Source: Bacteroidota bacterium
GTDB taxonomy: Bacteria; Bacteroidota; Bacteroidia; Cytophagales; Cyclobacteriaceae
NCBI GenBank assembly: GCA_018267275.1
Contig: JAFDYV010000007.1
Span: 124,001 to 188,000, forward strand
Reading direction: 5' to 3'
DNA: 64,000 nucleotides
Shown here: positions 53,454-62,780 of the stretch, in pieces
Layout: every line of letters begins with the position of its first letter
How positions within the stretch are numbered: position 1 is the stretch's first letter
Notes under the pieces: generated by a model
Databases searched by the model: none
Seen by the model: the letters and a program-made list of their open reading frames with translations, nothing else
What the model was told of the DNA's origin: nothing
Program-made: the position numbers and the translations under genes

Positions 53454-54692
53454 TTATTCGATCCTGAACCCCACACTTTTCATATCGTCCCAAAACCCGG
53501 GGTACGATTTATTAACTACTTCGGGAGCTTCAATTCTGATGTTCGTAAAGGTTGCCCAAGGCGCGAAACCCATGGCCATGCGGTGGTCGTGGTAGGTGTT
53601 GATTTCGATGTTGGATGTTGGATGTTGGATGTTCGTATTTCGAACCTCAAGCATCCAACTCCCTTGATTGGATTCCGTAAGTGAGGCTCCGAGTTTGGCT
53701 AACTCATTTTGTAATGCAGCAATGCGGTCGGTTTCTTTGATGCGAAGGCTCTCCAATCCAGTAAATTCTCCACTGATGCCTTTGGCAGCACAAACGGGCA
53801 AAACTGTTTGTGCCAAGTCTGGGCAGTGTTTAAAATCCCAACTTAAGTGGTTCGTATTTTTAGTTTTGGTTAGGCGTAGTGAGGTACCGGAAAAATCGGA
53901 CCGTACGCCAAGTTGCGCCATGATGTCCATGATCACTTCATCGCCTTGCAGCGATCGTTCGGTAACATGAGGCAAAATGATTTCTGCTTCTTTTGCCAAC
54001 GCGGTGAAGGCAAACCAATAACTGGCCGATGACCAATCAGCCTCAACGGTGTATTGGGCCGGGCGATACTGTTGGTTTGGTATAGAAATCGTATTGTGCT
54101 TCCAATCTGTTTGGCAATCCACGCCAAACTCGTGCATCAGCGCGGCTGTCATCTCTATGTAAGGTACACTACCCACTTTTCCCGTAAGGGTGATAACTAA
54201 GCCTTTTGGCAGAAGGGCACCTGTCATCATCAGAGCGGAAATGTATTGACTACTCACATCGCCAGGGATTTCCAACTCAGCAGTTGCTTGATTGGCAAAG
54301 CCTTGGGTCTCAATTGGAGGAAACCCTTCTTTTTCGAGGTAGCTGATCGTGGCACCCAGTTTTCGTAAGGCATTTACCAGTAGGCCAATCGGGCGCTCTT
54401 TCATACGTGGGGTGCCCGTAATTTCTTTATGCTGTCCTGTAAGGGCAAAAAAGGCAGTGAGAAAACGCATGGTAGTGCCAGCGTCTTTTACATCAATTAC
54501 CTTTTCAGGATTGGCCAACGCCTGCATCATCAATTGCGTATCGCGAGCGTCAGATAAATTACGAACGACTGCTTGGTTGCCACTGAGGGCTTTTAAGATG
54601 AGGGCTCGGTTACTAATGCTTTTCGAAGCGGATAACCGCTGCACGGTGCCGCGTAGAGTTGAGCAAATTGGCAAGTGGAGATACGAACTCAA
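53454..54692 (-). CDS. aroA: 3-phosphoshikimate 1-carboxyvinyltransferase (EPSP synthase)
   Basis: The 412-residue enzyme adds the enolpyruvyl group in aromatic amino acid synthesis. Motifs are LSASKSISNRALIL, LSDARDTQLMMQ, DAGTTMRFLTAFFALTG, GTPRMKERPIG, ESLRIKETDRIAALQNELAK and TYHDHRMAMGFAP. The start is a TTG at 54692, as no ATG is upstream of the conserved N-terminus. Between the last two motifs, residues about 345-362 are encoded by a four-times repeated 7-bp unit and a hairpin (53607-53659), replacing the normal variable loop with a peptide containing NTNIQHPTSN. The enzyme motifs around it are intact, so it should be active. Confidence 0.93.
   Translation of the reverse strand: MSSYLHLPICSTLRGTVQRLSASKSISNRALILKALSGNQAVVRNLSDARDTQLMMQALANPEKVIDVKDAGTTMRFLTAFFALTGQHKEITGTPRMKERPIGLLVNALRKLGATISYLEKEGFPPIETQGFANQATAELEIPGDVSSQYISALMMTGALLPKGLVITLTGKVGSVPYIEMTAALMHEFGVDCQTDWKHNTISIPNQQYRPAQYTVEADWSSASYWFAFTALAKEAEIILPHVTERSLQGDEVIMDIMAQLGVRSDFSGTSLRLTKTKNTNHLSWDFKHCPDLAQTVLPVCAAKGISGEFTGLESLRIKETDRIAALQNELAKLGASLTESNQGSWMLEVRNTNIQHPTSNIEINTYHDHRMAMGFAPWATFTNIRIEAPEVVNKSYPGFWDDMKSVGFRIE
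53607..53659. repeat. GATGTTG tandem repeat with hairpin inside aroA
   Basis: GATGTTG occurs three times in a row (53607-53627) and once more as GATGTTC (53628-53634). GTTCG/CGAAC (53631-53645) and GTTGGATG/CATCCAAC (53624-53631 and 53652-53659) are nested inverted arms. The sequence is translated in aroA on the minus strand. Confidence 0.8.
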
Positions 54693-54784
54693 TGGGCTAT
54701 GCGTTAAACTTTAAAAATATTTTTTGCAAGTACTTTTTTTCTACAGTTTGAAACAAATAATTTTAAAAATCAGTTAACACCCAT

Positions 54785-54970
54785 ATGAACACGAACAAAA
54801 AAATAGCGATTGGATTAGGCGTAGCCGGTGCTGCTTTGTTGGCCACTTGGCTGCTGACAGGTAGCCGTAAGCAAAAAACCAAAGACTTTGTAGCAAAAGC
54901 TGCCAAGAAGGTGAAGGATGCATTTGGTGAGAAAGGGAAGGAAGACGAATCGGATGTGCATTACGTTTAA
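54785..54970 (+). CDS. Small YtxH-like protein with one membrane segment
   Basis: The 61-residue protein has a basic start (MNTNKKI), one membrane segment (AIGLGVAGAALLATWLLTG) and a Lys-rich, acidic-ended tail (TKDFVAKAAKKVKDAFGEKG). It resembles the small YtxH-like membrane-anchored stress proteins. It lies alone between aroA and aroB, transcribed opposite to both. The ATG at 54785 is the only good start. Confidence 0.65.
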   Translation: MNTNKKIAIGLGVAGAALLATWLLTGSRKQKTKDFVAKAAKKVKDAFGEKGKEDESDVHYV

Positions 54971-54981
54971 AAAACGGTGCC

Positions 54982-56016
54982 CTACAACGACCGATAGTAG
55001 TCTAATGCCTCTTTCATTTCCATCTCACTAACGGCAACATCCCACATGCAATGCCCTAACCCCTTGGGCAACGCCATCAACACCGTATTTCCTTTGTTTT
55101 TCTTGTCCTGCAAAACGAGCTGAAGGATGGTGTGATCATCAAACTTGACCGTCACTTTCCCAAAGATTTGCAAAATGTACTGCCTCACTTCGGTAAGTTC
55201 ATCCGCAGCAACTAGCCCTTTTTGTCGGGCGATGTAGGTTTCAGCAATCATTCCCATGGCGATAGCCTCTCCGTGCAACAGTGGGCGACCTGAATCCAAA
55301 AAATGTGTTTCGAGCGCGTGACCGAGCGTATGCCCAAAGTTCAGGGTTTTGCGTATTCCCTTTTCAGTTGGGTCTTGGTTGGTAATGCTTTCTTTGATGC
55401 CAATCGAATGGGGAATCAGCATTGGCCAGTCTTGGTTCAGTAAGTCATTTTTTCTAATCGTATTCCACATGGCTCGGTCCGCAATCAGGCAGTGTTTGAT
55501 TACTTCGGCATAGCCCGACCGCAACTCATGTGCTGGAAGCGTTTTTAAAAAGGCTGTGTTCACCAATGTTGCCAGCGGCAATTGAAATACACCGATATGG
55601 TTCTTATAGTTTTCAAAGTCAATACCTAATTTACCACCTACGCTGGCATCTACCTGAGCCAGCAGGGTAGTTGGCATCAGCACAAAACCGATGCCTCGTT
55701 TGTAAGTGGCGGCACAAAAGCCACCCATATCGCCAAGCACCCCACCACCGAGTACCAGCAACATAGCGTGCCTGTCAAAGTTTAGTTGGGTAAGTTCTTT
55801 CCAAATTGTTTGGCACGTGTTCAAGTTTTTGTGTTGCTCACCCGGAGGCACTTCAATAACGGTGTGTTTCGGCAAATACTGACTGATTGTTGGGTAACAA
55901 ACGAGGTGGGTATTCGAGTCAACCAAAACTGCCAATTGTGTAAAGCTGTTTTCAAGAAAAAACTGAGTTAAAAGTGCTTCAGGTTGAGGGTTCAGTCGAA
56001 CGAGCGAATTTGGCAT
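54982..56016 (-). CDS. aroB: 3-dehydroquinate synthase
   Basis: The 344-residue enzyme converts DAHP to 3-dehydroquinate in the shikimate pathway. It has LVLGGGVLGDMGGFCAATYK (NAD loop), PTTLLAQVDASVGGKLGID, SGYAEVIKHCLI, NFGHTLGHALE and HGEAIAMGM with the metal-binding histidines. The start is ATG 56016; a GTG at 56022 is also possible. It and aroA are both minus strand, but the small plus-strand gene lies between them, so they are probably separate transcription units. Confidence 0.95.
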   Translation of the reverse strand: MPNSLVRLNPQPEALLTQFFLENSFTQLAVLVDSNTHLVCYPTISQYLPKHTVIEVPPGEQHKNLNTCQTIWKELTQLNFDRHAMLLVLGGGVLGDMGGFCAATYKRGIGFVLMPTTLLAQVDASVGGKLGIDFENYKNHIGVFQLPLATLVNTAFLKTLPAHELRSGYAEVIKHCLIADRAMWNTIRKNDLLNQDWPMLIPHSIGIKESITNQDPTEKGIRKTLNFGHTLGHALETHFLDSGRPLLHGEAIAMGMIAETYIARQKGLVAADELTEVRQYILQIFGKVTVKFDDHTILQLVLQDKKNKGNTVLMALPKGLGHCMWDVAVSEMEMKEALDYYRSL

Positions 56017-56095
56017 TGGCACGGTGGGGTCAGGAGCTTAAAAATTGAGCTTTTAGTGTCTGTAAAATAAATGAATAAATGGTGAATTGCACCCT

Positions 56096-56103
56096 TATAT
56101 TTG
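56096..56103 (+). promoter_or_regulatory. Candidate -7 box of the proline dehydrogenase gene
   Basis: TATATTTG is an exact TAnnTTTG match. No -33 TTTG is found at 19 bases. The frame could start at a TTG within the box, but the ATG at 56119, about 15 bases after it, is the consistent start. Confidence 0.45.
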
Positions 56104-56118
56104 CACCGAATTTTCAAC

Positions 56119-57297
56119 ATGGAAACTGTTGCGCCCGTAACCTTTACAGATACTGAAGTTGCCTTTTCTTACAAAAGCGACCGTGAATTGAGAAAGGCAA
56201 ATTTTATTTTTTCTATCGTCAATCATCCCTCGGTTTCGGCTGTTGCCACCGGCTTGGCAAAAATGGGGCTCGCACTTCACCTGCCCATCAAAGGCATTAT
56301 CCGAAGCACGGTGTTTGAACATTTTTGCGGAGGTGAAACAACTGAAGACACGGTGAAGACCATTGACAAGCTGGCCCAGTTCAAGGTAGGCGCTATTTTA
56401 GATTATTCGGTGGAGGGCGAAGATGACGAGCCGAGCTTTGACAAAACCACTGAAGAGATTCTGAAAACTTTTGATGTGGCGAAAGACCACCCGTCAATTC
56501 CCTTTTGCGTGTTTAAGATGACCGGCTTGGCGCGGTTTGAGTTGCTGGAGAAGGTGCACGCCAAGGCATCTTTATCTGACGAAGAGGTTGCGGAATTCGA
56601 GCGAATCAAAAATCGTGTAGACCGCATTTGTAAAAAAGCATTTGACTTGGGCGTGCCAATTTTGATTGACGCTGAAGACAGTTGGATACAAGATCCTATC
56701 GATGAAATAGCTTATTCGATGATGCGAAAGTACAATCTTGAAAAAGCGATTGTATTCAATACCTATCAAATGTATCGCAGCGATATGCTCGGTAACCTGA
56801 AGAACGCTTTTCATGAGGCGGCAATGCACAATTATTTTTTGGGCGTGAAGATGGTGCGTGGTGCTTATATGGAGAAAGAAAGGGAGCGGGCTACAAAAAT
56901 GAATTACCCAGATCCCATTCACGCCAACAAAGCTGGTACTGATGATGCATTTAATAAGGCGTTAGCCTTTTGCATCGACAACAAGCAGCGCGTGTCGCTA
57001 ATGTGTGGTTCGCACAATGAATATAGCAACCAATACCTAGCAGTGTTGATGAACAAACACGGTATGCGCAACGATGACAAGCGCGTGTGGTTTGCACAAT
57101 TGCTCGGCATGAGCGATAACATTTCTTTCAATCTCGCGAAAGCAGGCTACAATGTGGCGAAGTACGTGCCATACGGGCCGGTTGAATCAGTGATGCCCTA
57201 TTTGCTTAGGCGCGCTGAAGAAAATACTTCGGTAGCGGGGCAAAGCAGTAGAGAGCTTACGCTGATCAGAAAGGAATTGAAAAGAAGAAAATCATAA
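56119..57297 (+). CDS. Proline dehydrogenase
   Basis: The 392-residue protein is the stand-alone FAD-dependent proline dehydrogenase, oxidising proline to pyrroline-5-carboxylate. Marks are VGAILDYSVEGEDDEPSF, IDAEDSWIQDPIDEIAYSMM, FNTYQMYRS, FLGVKMVRGAYMEKERER and SHNEYSNQYLAVLM, with VPYGPVESVMPYLLRRAEEN at the end. It lacks the second (P5C dehydrogenase) domain of PutA; that gene is not in the window. The ATG is used because the -7 box lies just upstream. lysS follows 24 bp downstream. Confidence 0.94.
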   Translation: METVAPVTFTDTEVAFSYKSDRELRKANFIFSIVNHPSVSAVATGLAKMGLALHLPIKGIIRSTVFEHFCGGETTEDTVKTIDKLAQFKVGAILDYSVEGEDDEPSFDKTTEEILKTFDVAKDHPSIPFCVFKMTGLARFELLEKVHAKASLSDEEVAEFERIKNRVDRICKKAFDLGVPILIDAEDSWIQDPIDEIAYSMMRKYNLEKAIVFNTYQMYRSDMLGNLKNAFHEAAMHNYFLGVKMVRGAYMEKERERATKMNYPDPIHANKAGTDDAFNKALAFCIDNKQRVSLMCGSHNEYSNQYLAVLMNKHGMRNDDKRVWFAQLLGMSDNISFNLAKAGYNVAKYVPYGPVESVMPYLLRRAEENTSVAGQSSRELTLIRKELKRRKS

Positions 57298-57321
57298 TTA
57301 CTTTATCTCAGATTTGCGATT

Positions 57322-59055
57322 ATGCACTTGAGCGAACAAGAAATTATCCGTAGGCAAAGTTTGGAAGAATTGCAGAAGCTGGGAATTGAGCCCTACCCAG
57401 CGGAGCTTTTTGAAGTGAATGTTTCTGCCAGAGAAATCCACGCCAACTATCCCAATCAAAAAATTGAGTACAAAGATGTGTCGATTGCAGGGCGTATTAT
57501 GACACGCAGGGTGATGGGCAACGCCTCTTTTGCCGAGTTGCAGGATGAAACCGGCCGTATTCAGGTTTATTTTAGGCGCGATGATATTTGCCCGGGCGAA
57601 GACAAGACCCTTTACAATACTGTGTTCAAAAAGTTACTGGACATCGGTGACATTATTGGCGTGAAGGGTTTTGTATTCACTACACAAACAGGTGAGATAT
57701 CTATTCACGTAACGAGCTTTAAGGTGCTGGCAAAGTCGCTTAGGCCTTTGCCAATTGTAAAGGAAACAAAAGACGAACAGGGCAACGTGGTGTTGCATGA
57801 TGCCTTCACTGACCCAGAGCAGCGCTACCGCATGCGTTATGTTGATTTGACTGTAAACCCGCACGTGCGCGATGCCTTCATCAAACGAACGCAGTTGGTA
57901 AATTCCATGCGCGAGTATTTGGCCGGAAAAGGTTACTTGGAAGTAGAGACACCCATATTACAACCTCTTTACGGAGGTGCGCTGGCTAAACCATTTAAAA
58001 CGCACCACAATACTTTGGATATGACGCTGTACTTGCGCATTGCCAACGAATTGTACCTGAAGCGGTTGATTGTGGGCGGTTTCAATGGCGTGTTTGAGTT
58101 TTCAAAGGACTTCCGTAACGAGGGCATGTCTCGCTTTCACAATCCTGAATTTACCCAGGTTGAATTGTATGTCGCCTACAAAGATTACAATTGGATGATG
58201 GAGTTGGTGGAGGAAATGATTGAGAAGGTAGCCCTTGACCTACACGGAACCACGCAAGTAACGGTGGGAGAGAACCTAATTGACTTTAAGCGGCCATGGA
58301 AACGTTTCACGATGTTTGAGGCGATACAAAATTATACTGGCATCGATATCTCAAACATGGATGAGGCTGCGCTGCGCGATGCATGCAAGCAGTTGCACGT
58401 ACCGCAAGATGCTACGATGGGCAAAGCCAAACTGATCGATCAGATTTTTGGAGAAAAATGTGAGCCGCAAATTATTCAGCCCACCTTTATTACCGATTAC
58501 CCAGTAGAGATGTCGCCACTCTCAAAAAAGCATAGGAGTAAACCAGGTTTGGTAGAACGGTTTGAAGCGATTTGCAATCGAAAGGAAATTTCAAACGCTT
58601 ACTCAGAGTTGAATGACCCGATCGATCAACGCAGGCGATTTGAAGAACAATTAGAGGCAGGCAAGCGTGGTGATGAGGAAGCCATGGCTTTGGACGAAGA
58701 TTTTCTTCGCGCCTTGGAATACGGCATGCCGCCCACAGCAGGTTTGGGTATAGGCATCGATCGGCTTTCAATGATCATGACGAATTCGCCATCGATTCAA
58801 GACGTGATTTTCTTTCCGCAGATGAAACCAGAAAAGGCGGCCGAACCTGTGGATGCAGAGAAGGAATTTTTGGCAGCGGGCATTCGCCCTGAGATCATTC
58901 CGATCATCACCAAACTGGGCTATCATTCGCTTGCACAGCTAAAAGCTACAAAACCTACCAAGTTGTTCAACGACATACCAGGGATGCGTAAAAAGCTCAA
59001 GTTGGATGCGGTCCAAAATCCAACATTGCAGGAAATTGAGGGTTGGCTTAGCTAA
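57322..59055 (+). CDS. lysS: Lysyl-tRNA synthetase (class II)
   Basis: The 577-residue enzyme charges tRNA-Lys. It has the OB-fold tRNA-binding domain at residues about 50-150 and the class II catalytic core: [60 protein letters not shown] and the ATP motif [20 protein letters not shown]. After the core, about 75 extra C-terminal residues ([40 protein letters not shown]) form a helical domain seen in Bacteroidota LysRS. It lies close behind the proline dehydrogenase gene, but the pathways are unrelated. Confidence 0.95.
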   Translation: MHLSEQEIIRRQSLEELQKLGIEPYPAELFEVNVSAREIHANYPNQKIEYKDVSIAGRIMTRRVMGNASFAELQDETGRIQVYFRRDDICPGEDKTLYNTVFKKLLDIGDIIGVKGFVFTTQTGEISIHVTSFKVLAKSLRPLPIVKETKDEQGNVVLHDAFTDPEQRYRMRYVDLTVNPHVRDAFIKRTQLVNSMREYLAGKGYLEVETPILQPLYGGALAKPFKTHHNTLDMTLYLRIANELYLKRLIVGGFNGVFEFSKDFRNEGMSRFHNPEFTQVELYVAYKDYNWMMELVEEMIEKVALDLHGTTQVTVGENLIDFKRPWKRFTMFEAIQNYTGIDISNMDEAALRDACKQLHVPQDATMGKAKLIDQIFGEKCEPQIIQPTFITDYPVEMSPLSKKHRSKPGLVERFEAICNRKEISNAYSELNDPIDQRRRFEEQLEAGKRGDEEAMALDEDFLRALEYGMPPTAGLGIGIDRLSMIMTNSPSIQDVIFFPQMKPEKAAEPVDAEKEFLAAGIRPEIIPIITKLGYHSLAQLKATKPTKLFNDIPGMRKKLKLDAVQNPTLQEIEGWLS

Positions 59056-59138
59056 TTGATAATAGATTACTGATTTAAGATTACAAATTTCAAGTACCAA
59101 CATTGCATCTTTTAATCTGTAACCTGTGATCTGTAATC
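59056..59138. repeat. A/T-rich repeat spacer between lysS and the LptD-like gene
   Basis: The 83-bp gap between converging stops is built from ATCTGTAATC-like words, ending AATCTGTAACCTGTGATCTG then TAATCT. It contains no gene or clear hairpin. Confidence 0.55.
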
Positions 59139-61952
59139 TTAACGCACATCGAAGAATGACCGCGTACGATTGAGCTTCAGGTCTCGCAACAGCGCGGACT
59201 TGACACCAATATTGAAGAGATAACTTTGAAACGGACCGAAAGGCACCCAGTTGAGTGAAAGCTGCCAACAGTGAATATCTCTGTTGATCGATATATTGGT
59301 TTGTGTGAACTGGTTGTTAACAAAGTCGTATCCTGAATTAAACGCGACTTTCCACTTTGTGGTTAGCGACAAATCGCCTGAAAAGTTAAGCGCTTGTGTC
59401 AGTTGGCCGCGCGCCAAGGCACGGTCGGCTGTTGAAGCCGTGGCAGCGCCCGAGCGTACATAGTTGATGTTATAGCTGATGCGCAAGTTCCACGGGATGC
59501 TAAAGTCTACGTACACCTGTGGATTTTGCATCAAGTAATCTTTATCGGCTTGGCTTGCATTTGATTTTGCGATTTTGTCGCGGGTCTCGGTATCATTTTT
59601 TTGGCCCTTCGGGCTCAGGTTGGTGCTGAAAGCGAGTCCGGCATTCGTAATCCGGCCCAAACTTCCATCTGCCCACACCAGACGATCTAATCTTCGCTCT
59701 ACAAAAGTGACGCTTTCCAAAGGTATTCGTACGGGTGTGCGTTGTACCTCAAAACTGTAGGGATCTAAAGTTGCGTTGATGTTGATGTTGATTTTATTGT
59801 TGAGCACGTTGGTGTTGGCCGTCATCGAGATGGGCGCAAGTTTAAAAGAGTCGGCCGCGAAGTTGTATGATGATGCAATCGACAGGTTGTTGAAGATGGA
59901 GATCTTCTTATCAACAGTATCTTTTTTTGATCGCACCTTCATCTCTAGCGTGTTTCCGATTCCAAAGCCCATGGTATTGCTCAAGCCCTGACGAGATGAC
60001 CCGTACACAAAACCTTCATGTATAGATTTGTATTGTACTATGTTACGACCTGCAGCATCTACCAAGTCTACACGTTGATAGTAGCCTTGCGTAAAATCAG
60101 GACTGAAACTATAACTGACGTTGGGCGTAATCAAATGCCTGATGCCCTTGATCCTGCTATTGGGATTTCGGGAAAGCCAAGTTCCGTATATGCGGGTGGT
60201 TACGCCAAGGCTTAGCGAGTAATTGACCACTTGATTGAAACCCTTCACGCGCCTTGAAATGGCGGTGCGCCTCAAAGAATCTGCTCGCCAATCCAAGCGT
60301 TCAGAATACCAAAGGGCATCTACGCTAAAACTTGGGCTGAGCGTGAAGTACTTCAGGATTTTGAATGAAGTGGCAATTGGTATGTTGTGTCGGATACCAT
60401 TTTTTCCGTTGTTAATGAAAGTTGATAGGTTTTCTAAGTTGAAAGAAGCAATGCTGTCTTTCGTTTTGTCTTTTCCGATGCGCCCCAAATTGTTGGTGAT
60501 TTGGTTGGTGCCAGCCATGCTGTAGCGCACGTTCAAGTTTTCCAGAATGGGTGTTTTGCTAATGTTCTTGAAAGGGTAAAGGTTATTAACATTAAAAGTT
60601 AAGTCAGGCATGGGCAGGTCTACTTGCCCGGTAGCCAAGTCTTGGCTGTGGCGCAGGTTAACACCTAGTGCGAAAGGAGTGCCCGGAAAAGTTTTTGAGT
60701 AAGAAATATTTGACGTTAGTTTTCGGTTTGTATTATTGAGCGCTGTGGGGTTCGCCAGGTTAATAGCTCCCAAAAAGTTGTTTCTGGTAAAAGATGAAGT
60801 GGCTGCGCTTACTGATGCGCTGAACCGACCCGTTCCTTTGCTTCTCGGGCTGTGGCTCCAGGTAATGCTGAAGTCACGCGAGCGGCTTTGGTCTTCTTCT
60901 TTATCGGTCAATCGGTTGTTGGTGTAGCTAAAGTTGAACGACCCTTGGTATTTGTAACGGTTGTTGTAGTTGGTGTTGATTTTTAGTGCAGTAGATCCCT
61001 TAGAGTACAAGTCTGCCAATAGCGTTACTTTCACGTAATCATTGATGTCGAAAAAGTAGCCAAGGTTTCGCATGAAAAATCCCCGTTGCCGCTCTTCACC
61101 ATATTCTGGAATGATGATGCCTGATGAACTTTTACGAGGGGATGGAAACATGCCAAAAGCAAAGCCCAGTGGCGTGGGCACATGGTTGAATTCCATATAA
61201 AACGGTCCAGACACGATCTTATCGCCCGGAATAGCCTTAGCCTTTCGTGAAATCACGCGGAAGTGTGGATCCTTTAGGTCGCAGGTGGTATACACGTTGT
61301 TGATGGTGAACAGCTCATTTTTTTCATTTTTGAAAACTTTGGAGCCGTGCATGAATCCTTCGCCTTGCTTGGTCACTACTTCGCTAATTCTCGCTTTTTT
61401 GGTTTTGAAATTGTAAACCATTTCCCGGGTTTCGTATGTCTCGTTGCCTTCTTTAAACACCGGGAAGCCGAGCAAGCGGCCGGTGGAATCTGGCTTGCCA
61501 TTGGCCGTGATCTCTGCCTTTTCATAGTCAATCACAATCAATTCGGCATCCAGCTGAATGTTGCCATAGGTGACTACCGCATCGCCATACAGCCTCACTA
61601 TTTTTCTGTCGAGGCTAAAGTTGATTGAATCTTTTGCGGAGTAAACGATGGTGGTTTCTACTTCCCCTTTTTTTTTCTTCGCCTGCTTCAATGAATCTTG
61701 TTTCAAGGAGTCGCGTTTGCTCCCTTCGCGTTTCAGAGAATCGAAGTTATTGGTAGGCTTGGGTTCGATGAGGGGTGGTTTTTCTCCAGGCCTTCGCTCC
61801 ACCTGACCTACAGAAGGCCATGCGATTGCGATGGCAAAAACCAAAGTCAATGCTAGCCGCCATGTCCTTTCTACCCGAATAACCGGAGCATGTGCCCGCA
61901 AAGCTTTGCCAAGGCAGAGGAGTAGATGTTTAGCTTTTAGGGAAAAATTCAC
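59139..61952 (-). CDS. LptD/OstA-like outer-membrane LPS-assembly protein
   Basis: This large beta-barrel protein resembles the Bacteroidota LptD-like assembly proteins. The N-terminus has a long basic lead and a signal segment (RLALTLVFAIAIAWPSVGQ). Residues about 100-240 are an LptA/OstA-like beta domain (VVTYGNIQLDAELIVIDYEK, MVYNFKTKKARISEVVTKQ). The rest, to about 938, is a long barrel of aromatic strands (FNFSYTNNRLTDKEED, ISYNINYVRSGAATA, LSLNWVPFGPFQSYLFNI). The open frame starts on a TTG at 61964, but a CAAAACTA box (TAGTTTTG, -7) overlaps that codon, so GTG 61952 is the more likely start. It probably places LPS in the outer leaflet. It is divergent from the amidase gene. Confidence 0.86.
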   Translation of the reverse strand: MNFSLKAKHLLLCLGKALRAHAPVIRVERTWRLALTLVFAIAIAWPSVGQVERRPGEKPPLIEPKPTNNFDSLKREGSKRDSLKQDSLKQAKKKKGEVETTIVYSAKDSINFSLDRKIVRLYGDAVVTYGNIQLDAELIVIDYEKAEITANGKPDSTGRLLGFPVFKEGNETYETREMVYNFKTKKARISEVVTKQGEGFMHGSKVFKNEKNELFTINNVYTTCDLKDPHFRVISRKAKAIPGDKIVSGPFYMEFNHVPTPLGFAFGMFPSPRKSSSGIIIPEYGEERQRGFFMRNLGYFFDINDYVKVTLLADLYSKGSTALKINTNYNNRYKYQGSFNFSYTNNRLTDKEEDQSRSRDFSITWSHSPRSKGTGRFSASVSAATSSFTRNNFLGAINLANPTALNNTNRKLTSNISYSKTFPGTPFALGVNLRHSQDLATGQVDLPMPDLTFNVNNLYPFKNISKTPILENLNVRYSMAGTNQITNNLGRIGKDKTKDSIASFNLENLSTFINNGKNGIRHNIPIATSFKILKYFTLSPSFSVDALWYSERLDWRADSLRRTAISRRVKGFNQVVNYSLSLGVTTRIYGTWLSRNPNSRIKGIRHLITPNVSYSFSPDFTQGYYQRVDLVDAAGRNIVQYKSIHEGFVYGSSRQGLSNTMGFGIGNTLEMKVRSKKDTVDKKISIFNNLSIASSYNFAADSFKLAPISMTANTNVLNNKINININATLDPYSFEVQRTPVRIPLESVTFVERRLDRLVWADGSLGRITNAGLAFSTNLSPKGQKNDTETRDKIAKSNASQADKDYLMQNPQVYVDFSIPWNLRISYNINYVRSGAATASTADRALARGQLTQALNFSGDLSLTTKWKVAFNSGYDFVNNQFTQTNISINRDIHCWQLSLNWVPFGPFQSYLFNIGVKSALLRDLKLNRTRSFFDVR

Positions 61953-61961
61953 AACTTTACA

Positions 61962-61969
61962 CAAAACTA
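61962..61969 (-). promoter_or_regulatory. Candidate -7 box of the LptD-like gene
   Basis: CAAAACTA reads TAGTTTTG on the minus strand, an exact TAnnTTTG match. The transcript would begin near 61957, five bases before GTG 61952. The divergent amidase gene has a weaker box (TACTTTAG, 61971-61978) in the same 40 bp. Confidence 0.4.
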
Positions 61970-61991
61970 ATACTTTAGTCCCGACCGTTTT

Positions 61992-62774
61992 GTGGCCAGT
62001 ATCCGAATAAAGCTTTTTTTGGTAGCAATAACCTTGCTAAACTCTTCGGCTTATGTTCGGCCCCCCGGATTTAAGTTAGAGACCATCGTGATTGACCCTG
62101 GCCACGGAGGCAAAGACCCCGGCACCCTTGGCAAAAAGGCCAAAGAGAAGGATGTGGCTTTAAAGATCTCCTTGAAATTGGGCAAGTATATTGAAAAGAA
62201 CTTCCCTGATGTAAAGGTGATATATACCCGCAAGGATGATCGCTACGTGGCATTGGATGAGCGTGCTGAAATTGCCAACCGAAACAAGGCGCAATTGTTC
62301 ATTTGCATCCACGCCAACTCCCTGCCGGGTGCCCCTGCCTACGGCACCGAGACATACGTGATGGGGTTGCACAAAGACAAGGGCAATTTTGAAGTGGCCA
62401 AGCGTGAGAACTCGGTGATTTTGATGGACGAGAACTACGAGCAACGCTATGAGGGTTTTGACCCGAAGAGTCCGGAGTCATACATTTTATTTACCTTGAG
62501 CCAAAGTGTGTACCACGAGAGCAGCCTGAAGTTTGCGCAGAAGCTGGAGCAGCAGTTTAAAACGAAGGGGGGTCGGTTTAGCCGTGGGGTAAAGCAGGCG
62601 GGTTTTTTAGTATTGTGGCGAACGGCCATGCCGAGCGTGTTAATTGAAACGGGTTTCTTGTCGAACTCCAAAGAAGAAGGATTTTTGCTGTCAGATGATG
62701 GCCAAGATTTAATTGCCTCCGGCATCTTTAGGGCATTTAAGGAATACAAAACCGAGATTGAATCGATAAACTAA
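61992..62774 (+). CDS. N-acetylmuramoyl-L-alanine amidase
   Basis: The 260-residue exported enzyme has an Amidase_3 domain. The zinc ligands are in IVIDPGHGGKDPGTLG (His), LDERAEIANRNKAQL (Glu) and CIHANSLPGA (His); the catalytic glutamate is in VLIETGFLSN. A signal sequence (IKLFLVAITLLNSSAYV) precedes it. It cleaves the amide between MurNAc and the stem peptide. It starts on a GTG at 61992. The 6-bp gap to the MlaD gene and the divergent LptD-like gene form a conserved Bacteroidota envelope cluster. Confidence 0.93.
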   Translation: MASIRIKLFLVAITLLNSSAYVRPPGFKLETIVIDPGHGGKDPGTLGKKAKEKDVALKISLKLGKYIEKNFPDVKVIYTRKDDRYVALDERAEIANRNKAQLFICIHANSLPGAPAYGTETYVMGLHKDKGNFEVAKRENSVILMDENYEQRYEGFDPKSPESYILFTLSQSVYHESSLKFAQKLEQQFKTKGGRFSRGVKQAGFLVLWRTAMPSVLIETGFLSNSKEEGFLLSDDGQDLIASGIFRAFKEYKTEIESIN

Positions 62775-62780
62775 TATTGC

